From Verrucomicrobiaceae bacterium (lineage in GTDB: Bacteria > Verrucomicrobiota > Verrucomicrobiia > Verrucomicrobiales > Akkermansiaceae), in the NCBI GenBank assembly GCA_027491155.1, contig JAIXWR010000012.1, positions 1 through 64,000 of the forward strand: 64,000 bases of DNA, given 5' to 3'. Both the position numbers and the translations under genes were made by a program. Under the pieces are notes generated by a model. That model made no database searches. It worked only from the letters and a program-made list of their open reading frames with translations, and was not told the origin of the DNA. Position 1 is the first letter of the stretch. The number at the start of each line of letters is the position of its first letter. Of this stretch, positions 17,055 to 24,910 are shown one piece after another.

Positions 17055-17897
17055 TCAGGAGCCCGCCGGCGCACCGGCCCCGGGTTCGGCGGTCTCGGTC
17101 ACGTACTCGATCACCTCGCCGGTGAAATTCTCCCGGAGGCGCTTCATCAGTTGCTCCGCGGGCTCGCTTTCCTCCTTCTTGAATCCGCCGTAGGTCAGGC
17201 CGTCGATCCGGAGCTTCCGCTCGCCGCCGTCCGCGGTTTTCGCCCAGGCGAAGGCCAGCCCCTTGGTGTCCCATTTCCGCAGGTCCAGCCGGACCAGGTC
17301 GGCAAAGGGCACCTTGCCGCCGCCGGCCGGGTAGAAGGCCTGGCCGTCGATCGCCAGGCTGCGGCCCATCGTCCGCAGCAGGACCACCACGGTCCCGAGA
17401 CTCAGCACCAGGCAGATCCAGAAGACCACCCACTGCTCGTGGATTTTCCGGGCGGGAAAGGGCTGCTCCGGCGCGTCCTTCTTGATCCCCGCCTCCAGCC
17501 GGTAGTCGTTGAAAAGCTTCTGCGAATCCTGGTCAAGCGAGGCTTTCAGGGCCTCGTAATCGTGCAGCACCGGCGGCCAGGGCATCGGAACCGCGGTGCC
17601 CACCGGCACCGGGACCTGCTCGGGCTCCTCGTCTTCCGAATCGCGGTGGAGGAAATCGATCTTCTGCGCCGCCGCGAACTCGCGCCAGGCTTCGGGAGAA
17701 ATGGTGTCCTTCTTCGCCTTGAACTCCTGGGTCGCCTGCTCGAAGGACTTCGAGAGGTAGTAGGCGAGGTTCTTCTCCCGGTAGCCCCACTTGCCGTCGA
17801 CGAAGAACAGCACGGTGAACACGCCGAACATCAGCAGCATCGCCGCCGCGCGGAGCAGGAACCATTGGGTGGGTTTGCAGACGAGGCGCTCGCTCAT
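17055..17897 (-). CDS. Membrane protein of unknown function, 280 aa
   Basis: The start is the ATG giving MSERLVCKPTQWFLLRAAAM; the much longer frame upstream is antisense to thiH. One transmembrane helix lies at about 13-33 (LLRAAAMLLMFGVFTVLFFV) and another at about 147-167 (VVFWICLVLSLGTVVVLL), separated by a charged, probably periplasmic segment of about 110 residues. A C-terminal cytoplasmic domain of about 105 residues follows, with PH-like beta strands (SLAIDGQAFYPAGGGKVPFADLV). Family unknown. It is divergent from thiH and lies about 90 bases upstream of acpP. Confidence 0.7.
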   Translation of the reverse strand: MSERLVCKPTQWFLLRAAAMLLMFGVFTVLFFVDGKWGYREKNLAYYLSKSFEQATQEFKAKKDTISPEAWREFAAAQKIDFLHRDSEDEEPEQVPVPVGTAVPMPWPPVLHDYEALKASLDQDSQKLFNDYRLEAGIKKDAPEQPFPARKIHEQWVVFWICLVLSLGTVVVLLRTMGRSLAIDGQAFYPAGGGKVPFADLVRLDLRKWDTKGLAFAWAKTADGGERKLRIDGLTYGGFKKEESEPAEQLMKRLRENFTGEVIEYVTETAEPGAGAPAGS

Positions 17898-17987
17898 GGG
17901 TCCGGGGTTGCCCCAGAGGAAAGACGCCGGATCCTGTCTTGGCAAGCCCGGGCGGATCCCGCTTTGACGAGCCGCCGCCCGGGCCCC

Positions 17988-19136
17988 ATGCTCCCGCCGC
18001 CCGTGAGCTTCTCCGCCCATTTCGCCGACGCCCTTGAACGGAAATCCCCGCTGCTGCGCCGCTTCGAGCGCCTGATCGCGCCTGCCTCCGACCGGGACCT
18101 GGAGGCCTTGGCCCGCGAGAGCCAGCGGCTGACCCGCCGCCATTTCGGCCGCACCATGCGCCTGTTCGCGCCGCTCTACGTCTCCAACGAGTGCGTCAAC
18201 AACTGCTCCTACTGCGGCTTTTCCCGCGACAACGGGATCCTGCGGGTGACGCTGACCGTCGACCAGGTGGTCCGCGAAGGCCGCCATCTCCACGACCTCG
18301 GCTTCCGCAACGTCCTGCTCGTCGCCGGGGAGCACCCGAAGTTCGTCTCCGAAGGCTACCTGCAGGAGTGCATCGACGCGCTGAAAGGGATGTTCCCGAC
18401 CATCGGCATCGAGGTCGGGCCGATGGAGGACGGCCAGTATGCCGAGATCGTCCGCCACGGCGCGGAGGGCCTGGTGGTGTATCAGGAAACCTACCATCGC
18501 GAAACTTACGGCCGCCTGCACACCGCGGGTCCGAAGAAGAACTTCGACTGGCGGCTGGACTGCCCGGAGCGCGCCTACGCCGGCGGCTTCCGCCGCATCG
18601 GGATCGGCGCGCTGTTCGGCCTGGCCGATTGGAAACACGAGGCGCTCGCGCTGGCCGCCCACCTCGAATATCTCTACAAGCACTGCTGGAAGGCCCAGTT
18701 CACCGTCGCCTTCCCGCGGATGCGGCCCTATGCCGGCAACTACCAGTACGAGCCGGACCCCGACCTTTTCCTGTCCGACCGCGCCCTGGTCCAGCTCGCC
18801 TGCGCCTTCCGCGCCTGCTTCCCGCAGGTCGGGATCGTGCTCTCGACCCGCGAACCCGCCGCCTTGCGCGACGCCATGGCGCCACTTTGCATCACCCACA
18901 TGTCCGCCGGTGCCCGCACCGAGCCCGGCGGCTACACCGGGGCCGGCAGCGACGACCTTCACCTCACCGTCAAGGGCCGCCGGGTCGAACTGGAGAAAAG
19001 CACCGGCTGCGAGAAGGCGACCGAGCAGTTCAAGATCGACGACACCCGCAGCGCCGCCGAAGTCGCGGCGATGTTGAAATCCAAGCAGCTCGATCCGGTG
19101 TGGAAAGACTGGGACGAAGCGATCCTGGCCCACTGA
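17988..19136 (+). CDS. thiH: 2-iminoacetate synthase (radical SAM)
   Basis: 382 residues. The radical-SAM cluster motif CVNNCSYCGF (CxxxCxxC) lies at about residues 68-77, followed by the SAM-binding region VLLVAGEHPKFVS and the ThiH-typical PRMRPYAGNYQYEPDP and STREPAALRD. ThiH cleaves tyrosine to dehydroglycine, a precursor of the thiazole ring of thiamine. A GTG at 18003 is an alternative start. A membrane protein gene and thiS follow on the same strand; thiG is not in the window. Using ThiH rather than the oxidase ThiO fits low-oxygen tolerance. Confidence 0.95.
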   Translation: MLPPPVSFSAHFADALERKSPLLRRFERLIAPASDRDLEALARESQRLTRRHFGRTMRLFAPLYVSNECVNNCSYCGFSRDNGILRVTLTVDQVVREGRHLHDLGFRNVLLVAGEHPKFVSEGYLQECIDALKGMFPTIGIEVGPMEDGQYAEIVRHGAEGLVVYQETYHRETYGRLHTAGPKKNFDWRLDCPERAYAGGFRRIGIGALFGLADWKHEALALAAHLEYLYKHCWKAQFTVAFPRMRPYAGNYQYEPDPDLFLSDRALVQLACAFRACFPQVGIVLSTREPAALRDAMAPLCITHMSAGARTEPGGYTGAGSDDLHLTVKGRRVELEKSTGCEKATEQFKIDDTRSAAEVAAMLKSKQLDPVWKDWDEAILAH

Positions 19137-19138
19137 CC

Positions 19139-19864
19139 ATGCTGCGGAAAATCCTCATCGCCCTCCACCTCGCCGGTGCCGTCGTGTCGGTCACTCTGCT
19201 GGTCTCCACTTTCCTCGCGAAGGGGATCATCACCTCGAAAGCGCGGCAGATCGCGGTCGACAGATCCCGCGGCCTCTCTGACCCGCTTGCCGCGAAGGTG
19301 CAGGAAACCCTCGACCGGCCGATGCTGGGAAAACTGATCCCGGGTAAAGCCCGCGAACGACTGGAGTCGGAACTCGCCGACTACCGGACCGCACCCGATG
19401 CCTGGTTGATCGAACTCGCCGAAGGTGGGGCGGGGCGGGCAAAGGCGTTCGACTTCCCGGAGATCGAAAGCCCTCTCGCCCGCAAGGCCGTCGACTTGCT
19501 CACGAAAGGAGTCTCCGATCTCAAGGAACACGTGGAAAAGAGCTACCGCGACCTGATCGCCGACATCCGGCTGTTTGCAGCAACGAACATCGTCGCTTTC
19601 GGCCTCGCCGCCTGGCTTGCGTGGATCGCCCGCACCCCGCGGAGCCGTCACTGGCTGCTCGCCTTTTCGGGCATGATGCTGGTGGTGTTCGCGCTTTCCA
19701 TCAGCGCGTATTTCGACCGGAACTGGACTTGGACGATCCTCACCGGGAGTTACATGGGGTGGGGTTATCCCGTGTTCCTCGGGATCCTCACGTTTTCCTC
19801 AATCGCGAAAATCTCCCCCGACCTGGCGCAGACCGATCCGGGCAACAACCCCGCAACGCCATGA
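19139..19864 (+). CDS. Membrane protein between thiH and thiS, 241 aa
   Basis: Starts MLRKILIALHLAGAVVSVTL 2 bases after the thiH stop, and its TGA overlaps the ATG of thiS (ATGA). One transmembrane helix is at the N-terminus, followed by a ~120-residue soluble helical region (LSDPLAAKVQETLDRPMLG ... GVSDLKEHVEKSYRDLIADI), then three more hydrophobic helices (NIVAFGLAAWLAWIA, LLAFSGMMLVVFALSI, YPVFLGILTFSSI). I do not recognise the family. The tight packing says it is translated with thiH and thiS; a role in thiamine synthesis is only positional inference. Confidence 0.7.
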   Translation: MLRKILIALHLAGAVVSVTLLVSTFLAKGIITSKARQIAVDRSRGLSDPLAAKVQETLDRPMLGKLIPGKARERLESELADYRTAPDAWLIELAEGGAGRAKAFDFPEIESPLARKAVDLLTKGVSDLKEHVEKSYRDLIADIRLFAATNIVAFGLAAWLAWIARTPRSRHWLLAFSGMMLVVFALSISAYFDRNWTWTILTGSYMGWGYPVFLGILTFSSIAKISPDLAQTDPGNNPATP

Positions 19865-20064
19865 CCCTCACCCTCAACGGCAGCACCCGCAGCTTCGAAG
19901 CGGAGACCCACAGTGTCGCCACCCTGCTCGACGCCCTCGGCCTCGGCGGCAAGCCGGTGGTCGTCGAACTCGACCGCGAGCCGGTTTTCCCCGCCGACTA
20001 CGCCACGACGGCGGTGCGCGACGGCGCCAACGTGGAGATCGTCACCATCGCGGCGGGCGGATAG
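19861..20064 (+). CDS. thiS: Sulfur carrier protein ThiS
   Basis: 67 residues, starting MTLTLNGSTRSFEAETHSVA and ending IVTIAAGG. The C-terminal Gly-Gly is what ThiF adenylates and ThiG uses; VATLLDALGLGGKPVVVELDREPV matches the ubiquitin-like core. It donates sulfur to the thiamine thiazole. The start overlaps the stop of the upstream membrane protein by 4 bases. It converges on the haem operon, with only 28 bases between the stops and no visible terminator. Confidence 0.95.
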   Translation: MTLTLNGSTRSFEAETHSVATLLDALGLGGKPVVVELDREPVFPADYATTAVRDGANVEIVTIAAGG

Positions 20065-20092
20065 CCGCGACGCCTCCGGAAGGGCATCCGCT

Positions 20093-21604
20093 TCAAGCCC
20101 CCGCCCACTTCCGCACCGCGGCGATCAGGCCGGGGATGTCGCTCGGCTTCGCCTCGAAGGCCGGGGTCACCCCGTGCTTCTTCAGCGCCTCGCTGGTCAC
20201 CGGGCCGATGCTTCCGGCGGCGCAGCCTTCCGGCCAGGGCAGGCCGAGCTTGAAGAAGTTCTCGACGGTCGAGGCGGAGGTGAAAGTGATCAGGTCCGCA
20301 CCCTCTTCCCGGATGCGGGCGGCGGCACCGGTCGGATCTTCCGTCTCAGGCTCGGTCTTGTAAGCCACGCACTCGTCGACGATCGCGCCGAGCGCGGTGA
20401 GGCCTTCGTGGATCACGTCGCGGGCCTCGGCACCGCGCACCCAGAGCATCGTCAGGTTCTCGATCGAGTCGCCCTTGGCAAACGCTTCCACCAGGCCTTC
20501 CGCCACGAACTTCTCGGGGATCAGGTCGACGCCGAAGCGGTACTCGCGGACCTTCTTCGCCGTGCCCTCGCCGATCACCGCGATCCGCGGGTTGCCCAAA
20601 CTACGGGCATCCTCGTAGGTGGCGAAGAACGCGTCGAAGAAGCGCTCGACGCCGTTAGGGCTGGTGAAGACGAGCCAGTCGTATTCGTGCGCGTGGGTCA
20701 CCATCTCGGCGAACTCGCGTTTGTCGTCGGGCGGCCCGATCCGGATGGTCGGCAGCTCCACCACGTCGGCCCCGAGCCCGGCCAGGCCGCGGCTCAGCTC
20801 GCCGGCCTGCTCGCGGGTGCGGGTGACCACGATGCGCTTGCCGAAGAGCGGGCGCTTCTCGAACCAGTTGATCTTCTCCCGCTCCTTTACCACGTCGCCG
20901 ATCACCGCGACCGCCGGCGAGCCGAAGTTCGCCGCCTCCGCGATGCCGGCGATGTCCGCCAGCGTGCCGGTGATGGTTTTCTGCGAGCCGGTGGTGGCCC
21001 AGCGGACCAGCGCGAACGGAGTCGCGGGGTCGGCCCCGCCTTCGATCAGGGCACCGGTGATCTCGCGCAAGCGGGCGACGCCCATCACGAAGACCTTGGT
21101 CCCCGGCGTCTTGGCCAGATGCGCGTAGTCGATCGAGCTCTCGCCCTTGGTCGGGTCCTCGTGGCCGGTGAAAATCGTGAGCTGCGAGCAATGGTCGCGG
21201 TGGGTCACCGGGATGCCGGCGTAGGCCGGGCCGCCGATGGTCGAACTGATGCCGGGCACGATCTCGAAGGCCACGCCGGCCGCCGCGAGTTCCGCCGCTT
21301 CCTCGCCGCCGCGGCCGAAGATCATCGGGTCGCCGCCCTTCAGCCGCACCACCTTCTTGCCCGCCTGCGTCCGCTCGACGATCAGCGCGTTGATGCCGTC
21401 CTGGGAAAGCTTGTGGTCCTTCGCCCGCTTGCCGACGTTGACCATCTCGCAGCCCTTCTTCGCCCAGCGGAGGATTTCCGGGCTACTAAGGGCATCGTAG
21501 ACGAGCACGTCCGCCATCTCCACGCACTCCCTGGCGCGCAGGGTGACGAGGCCGAGGTCGCCGGGACCGGCGCCGACGAGGTAGCAGATTCCGGAAGTGC
21601 TCAT
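20093..21604 (-). CDS. cobA-hemD: Fused uroporphyrinogen-III C-methyltransferase / uroporphyrinogen-III synthase
   Basis: 503 residues. N-terminal ~250: SAM-dependent uroporphyrinogen-III methyltransferase, with YLVGAGPGDLGLVTLRA, VRLKGGDPMIFGRGGEE and GIPVTHRDH. C-terminal ~250: HemD, with RPLFGKRIVVTRTREQAGEL, YDWLVFTSPNGVERFF and ITFTSASTVENFF. One polypeptide closes the tetrapyrrole ring and then methylates it towards sirohaem or cobalamin. Such CobA-HemD fusions are known in several phyla. Its ATG overlaps the hemC stop (ATGA), so it is translationally coupled as the last gene of the operon. Confidence 0.95.
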   Translation of the reverse strand: MSTSGICYLVGAGPGDLGLVTLRARECVEMADVLVYDALSSPEILRWAKKGCEMVNVGKRAKDHKLSQDGINALIVERTQAGKKVVRLKGGDPMIFGRGGEEAAELAAAGVAFEIVPGISSTIGGPAYAGIPVTHRDHCSQLTIFTGHEDPTKGESSIDYAHLAKTPGTKVFVMGVARLREITGALIEGGADPATPFALVRWATTGSQKTITGTLADIAGIAEAANFGSPAVAVIGDVVKEREKINWFEKRPLFGKRIVVTRTREQAGELSRGLAGLGADVVELPTIRIGPPDDKREFAEMVTHAHEYDWLVFTSPNGVERFFDAFFATYEDARSLGNPRIAVIGEGTAKKVREYRFGVDLIPEKFVAEGLVEAFAKGDSIENLTMLWVRGAEARDVIHEGLTALGAIVDECVAYKTEPETEDPTGAAARIREEGADLITFTSASTVENFFKLGLPWPEGCAAGSIGPVTSEALKKHGVTPAFEAKPSDIPGLIAAVRKWAGA

Positions 21605-22539
21605 GCGAGGGTGTCGAAAAGTTGTCGGGCGACCTGGAGCGGATCGGTCCCGCGGGCCACGCTGCAGCGCGGCTGTCCGCCGCCGTCCGGAAACACGCGG
21701 GCATCCATCGTGAGATTGCCGCCGGAGAGCGACGAAAAGACCCCGACCGGCGTGCTGCATCCACCTTCCAGCAGGCGCAGGAACTCGCGTTCGGCGCGGA
21801 CCCGGGTGAAAGCTTCTTCGTCGCGGATGGCGGCGACCAGGGCGGCGGCGGCCTCGTCGCCCGTGCGGATTTCCAACCCGATCGCGCCCTGGCCGGCGGC
21901 CGGGAAAAAGTAGTCCTCCTCCAGCGGGGCGAAATGCAGCGGCACCCCGAGCACGGTGGCCGGCTGCGACATCCGGTAGCCCAGCCGGACCAGCCCGGCC
22001 TCGGCCAGCAGGATGGCATCGCAGGAGCCCCCGGCCAGCTTGCCGAGACGGGTCGGGACATTGCCGCGGAGGTCGGCCACCTTCAGGTCCGGCCGAAGCC
22101 ATTGGAGCTGGTGAGCCCGCCGCACGCTGCTGGTGCCGATCACCGATCCTGCAGGCATGGTGTCCAGGCCGCCGGGCTGGAGCGAAACCAGCACGTCGCG
22201 GACCGGGGCCCGCCGCAGCACGCCGGCGATCTCGAAGGCCTCGTCGACCACCGTCGGCACGTCCTTGAGCGAATGCACGGCAATGTCGATCTCGCCGGCC
22301 CGCAGCGCTTCCTCGAGTTCCTTGGTGAAGATCCCCTTGTCGGTGCCTTCCGCCTTGGCGACTTCCGCCAGCGCCACGTCGGTGCGGCGGTCGCCGGTGG
22401 TACGGATCACCTTGCGGAACAGCCGCAGGTCGGGAAAGGCGAGCGACAGGTTGCGCTCCACGGCGGCGGCCTGCACCAGCGCGAGGTCGCTGCCGCGGGT
22501 ACCGATGACGGTCTTCTGGAATTCTTCGCTCACGTTCAC
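21601..22539 (-). CDS. hemC: Hydroxymethylbilane synthase
   Basis: About 312 residues. The start is a GTG that overlaps the hemA stop (GTGA); a second GTG two codons later is an alternative. Family blocks: VIGTRGSDLALVQA, GIFTKELEEALRAGEIDIAVHSLKDVP, IGTSSVRR, LRGNVPTRLGKL, and the dipyrromethane cofactor cysteine in LEGGCSTPVG near residue 260. It polymerises four porphobilinogens into hydroxymethylbilane, the substrate of the HemD domain next door. The longer frame upstream reads into hemA and was rejected. Confidence 0.96.
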   Translation of the reverse strand: MNVSEEFQKTVIGTRGSDLALVQAAAVERNLSLAFPDLRLFRKVIRTTGDRRTDVALAEVAKAEGTDKGIFTKELEEALRAGEIDIAVHSLKDVPTVVDEAFEIAGVLRRAPVRDVLVSLQPGGLDTMPAGSVIGTSSVRRAHQLQWLRPDLKVADLRGNVPTRLGKLAGGSCDAILLAEAGLVRLGYRMSQPATVLGVPLHFAPLEEDYFFPAAGQGAIGLEIRTGDEAAAALVAAIRDEEAFTRVRAEREFLRLLEGGCSTPVGVFSSLSGGNLTMDARVFPDGGGQPRCSVARGTDPLQVARQLFDTLA

Positions 22540-23540
22540 GTGCCGGGTAGATTCAGCTTTTTGAGTTCTTCGTCGATGATGCGGTCGCACTCGATGATCT
22601 GCCTTTCGCGCCGCGTGCGGGCCTCGTCGGCGAGCTGCTCGAGCGTGTCGATGTCGTAGAGATAGACCTCCTCGATGTCGCCGCAGGCCGGATCAATGTC
22701 GCGCGGGACGGCGATGTCGATCAGGAACAGGGGGCGGAATTTACGAACCCGCCGGACCGACTCGATGTGATGGGGCAGCACCACGGGGTGCGGCGCGGAG
22801 GTGGAGGAAATCACCACGTCCACCCCGGCGAGCACCGCCTGCCACTCGTCGAAGTGCACCGCGCGGCCGCCCATCTCGGCGGCGAGCTGCTCGGCCTTGT
22901 CGAAGGAGCGGTTGGTCACGAAAACGGAGGTCGCGCCGCGCGAGACCAGGGCCTGGGCCGTCTGGCGGCTCATGTCGCCGGCGCCGATCACGATCACGCG
23001 GCAGCCGGCCAGCTTGCCGAAGATTTTCTCCGCCAGCTCGACCGCCGCGCCGGCCACCGAGGTGGCGCCTTCCTGGATCCGGGTGTCGGTGCGGACTTTC
23101 TTGCCGACGCCGAAGGCGCGCTGGAAGAGCCGGTTGAGCACGCCGGAGGTCGCGCCGGCCTCGAGCGCCTGGCGGTAGGCTTCCTTCGCCTGGCCGAAGA
23201 TCTCGGTCTCGCCGAGCACCATCGAGTCCAGCCCGCTGACCACCCGGCACAGGTGCTTGGCCGCGGACATCCGATGATGTTCGTACCAGTACGGGTCCGA
23301 ATCCGCGCCGTGGGTCGCCGCAAGCCGACGCCGCAGTTCGGCGGCCGCCTGCTCCGCCTGCTCGCCGGCGAGGTAGAATTCGGTGCGGTTGCAGGTGGAA
23401 AGAACCACGCTTTCCGCGAGCCCTTCGATCGCCAGCAACTGCTTTGCCGATTCGCCCAGCTTTCCGGCCGGCACGGCGAAGCGCTCGCGGACCTCGACGG
23501 GCGCGGTGCGGTGATTGAGACCGACGCAGACGAGTTCCAT
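22536..23540 (-). CDS. hemA: Glutamyl-tRNA reductase
   Basis: 334 residues; the ATG gives MELVCVGLNHRTAPVEVRER and the open frame beyond it is antisense or foreign. The catalytic cysteine lies in VLSTCNRTEFY (about residue 50), the NADPH loop is VIVIGAGDMSRQTA, and GETEIFGQAKEAYR is also conserved. It reduces glutamyl-tRNA(Glu) to glutamate-1-semialdehyde, the first committed step of haem synthesis and the substrate of HemL. It is shorter than many HemA (~420 aa), with the C-terminal dimerisation region reduced. Its ATG shares one base with the stop of the upstream hemX. Confidence 0.96.
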   Translation of the reverse strand: MELVCVGLNHRTAPVEVRERFAVPAGKLGESAKQLLAIEGLAESVVLSTCNRTEFYLAGEQAEQAAAELRRRLAATHGADSDPYWYEHHRMSAAKHLCRVVSGLDSMVLGETEIFGQAKEAYRQALEAGATSGVLNRLFQRAFGVGKKVRTDTRIQEGATSVAGAAVELAEKIFGKLAGCRVIVIGAGDMSRQTAQALVSRGATSVFVTNRSFDKAEQLAAEMGGRAVHFDEWQAVLAGVDVVISSTSAPHPVVLPHHIESVRRVRKFRPLFLIDIAVPRDIDPACGDIEEVYLYDIDTLEQLADEARTRRERQIIECDRIIDEELKKLNLPGT

Positions 23541-24304
23541 CAGACCAGGGCGAAGACCGAAAGGGAGACCACGAACAGCAGCACCGCGACCGTCGCCGTC
23601 CGGCGACCGGTCAATCCCCTCACCTGCTTGACCGCGAGGAACCCGACATAGCTCGACCACACCGCGCAGGCCGCGATCAGGTGGGCCGTGCCGCCCTGCC
23701 GCGGCATCATGAAACCGGCGAAGACCCCGATGCTCAGGAGCGCCACCCCGAGCCAGAGCAGGCGGACCATCGACTTCAGCAGCTCCCGCACCGGCGGCAG
23801 GTTGCGGAACAGTCCCGATTGCAAGTGGTGGTCCTTCAATTGCCGGTCGAGCACCAGGAACATCACACCGGCCACCGCGGCCAGCGCCAGCGCGCCGTAG
23901 GAGAGCACCGACATCGCCGCATGGGTCTCGTGCCACGGATCCGTCCCCGGCACCCGCGGCGGATCCGCCACCAGTTGCCCGGGCAGGAGCGCGACGCTTT
24001 GGAAAATCACCACCACCGGCGCGGTGAAGACGCCGAGCAGGGAGATCCGGTAGGCCGGGCCGACGGCCAGGTAGAAAAACGTGAGCGACCATGCGAGGAA
24101 GGCGAGGATTTCCCCCAACCCGACCAGCGGGCAGGCCCCGCGCGCCTCGCCGCGGACCGACAGGAAGCCCATCTGCGCGAGGAAGGCGGCGATCATCCAG
24201 AGCACCGTCCAGCGGCTGCGGACGCCCTTGTGCACCGACCACATGCCGGCGACGCCGCCCACGGCAGCGAGGGCGGTCGCGGCGATCAGAAACCAGCGGT
24301 CCAC
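23540..24304 (-). CDS. hemX: HemX/CcsA-like cytochrome c assembly membrane protein
   Basis: 254 residues with about eight hydrophobic helices. WHETHAAMSVLSYGALALAAVAGVMFL resembles the haem-handling region of CcsA/HemX proteins, with the conserved His, and AGFMMPRQGG follows. In many bacteria hemX precedes hemA and affects HemA level; related CcsA proteins move haem for cytochrome c maturation. Here it is the first gene of hemX-hemA-hemC-cobA/hemD. The symbol rests on position and membrane topology more than on residue identity. Confidence 0.75.
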   Translation of the reverse strand: MDRWFLIAATALAAVGGVAGMWSVHKGVRSRWTVLWMIAAFLAQMGFLSVRGEARGACPLVGLGEILAFLAWSLTFFYLAVGPAYRISLLGVFTAPVVVIFQSVALLPGQLVADPPRVPGTDPWHETHAAMSVLSYGALALAAVAGVMFLVLDRQLKDHHLQSGLFRNLPPVRELLKSMVRLLWLGVALLSIGVFAGFMMPRQGGTAHLIAACAVWSSYVGFLAVKQVRGLTGRRTATVAVLLFVVSLSVFALV

Positions 24305-24355
24305 CCCCCTCCCTTGCCGTCCAAACGGGGTCCGCGCAAGGCCGGAATGGTGCGT

Positions 24356-24637
24356 TCAATCCGGGCGGTCCGACTGCCTCGTCCGGTCCGCAGGGTGGAG
24401 ATCGAGAATCTTGACGTGGCGATCGGCGGCATCTTCCCAGTATTTCACGGCGAAGCGTCAGGCAATGTGGATGCAAACCCTCCTCCCGTCGCTGTCCGGC
24501 TCGGAATAGCCCGAACAATGCTCGGGGCGCAGACGGATATTCTCGAGCGCATCGAGCAACCGGCTCCGTTCCACGGATCTCAACGCACGCAACTGCTCGA
24601 AAACCCGGATCTCAATGAATAGCCGGTATTCACTCAT
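24356..24637 (-). pseudogene. RelE/ParE-like toxin gene with internal stop
   Basis: Reading from the ATG at 24637: MSEYRLFIEIRVFEQLRALR, then LRPEHCSGYSEPDSDGRRVC, then IHIA and a TGA at 24460-24458. The same frame continues with RFAVKYWEDAADRHVKILDL. The two halves together (93 codons) match the RelE/ParE layout, in which the strand after the stop (FAVKYW...VKILDL) is essential. The simplest reading is one nonsense substitution at a codon that was probably Gly. The ATG overlaps the antitoxin remnant by 8 bases, as in toxin-antitoxin pairs. Sequencing error cannot be excluded. Confidence 0.7.
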
Positions 24638-24770
24638 CGGCAGCCAATCGCTTCATTGCTTCGTCGAGCGAAATCCAGTGGTCCGGATTCTTGTCGTCGA
24701 TTCGCGACGAAAGCTCGCGTCGGTAGGCCTCGTCGCCTCGGTCTTCCAAAGCAACAAGGAAGGCCTCTTC
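24630..24770 (-). pseudogene. Antitoxin remnant paired with the toxin
   Basis: The frame reads EEAFLVALEDRGDEAYRREL, then SSRIDDKNPDHWISLDEAMK and a short tail before TGA. The C-terminal pattern (YRREL...DDKNPDHWISLDEA) is that of small antitoxins encoded upstream of RelE-like toxins. In frame, a TGA at 24773-24771 immediately precedes it and there is no start codon; a nearby ATG (24778) is in another frame. So the N-terminus has been lost by frameshift or deletion. Confidence 0.6.
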
Positions 24771-24910
24771 TCAGTCATGGCAATCCCTGCCGGGAGATCG
24801 AACCGAGCGACCGCGTTCCGGTGGGACCGGGAAAGCCCGGCCGAACTTCAAGTTTGCCTCAGGGCATCCCGGTGCCGATGCCGGCCCGGGATGCCACGTG
24901 AAGGCGGACA

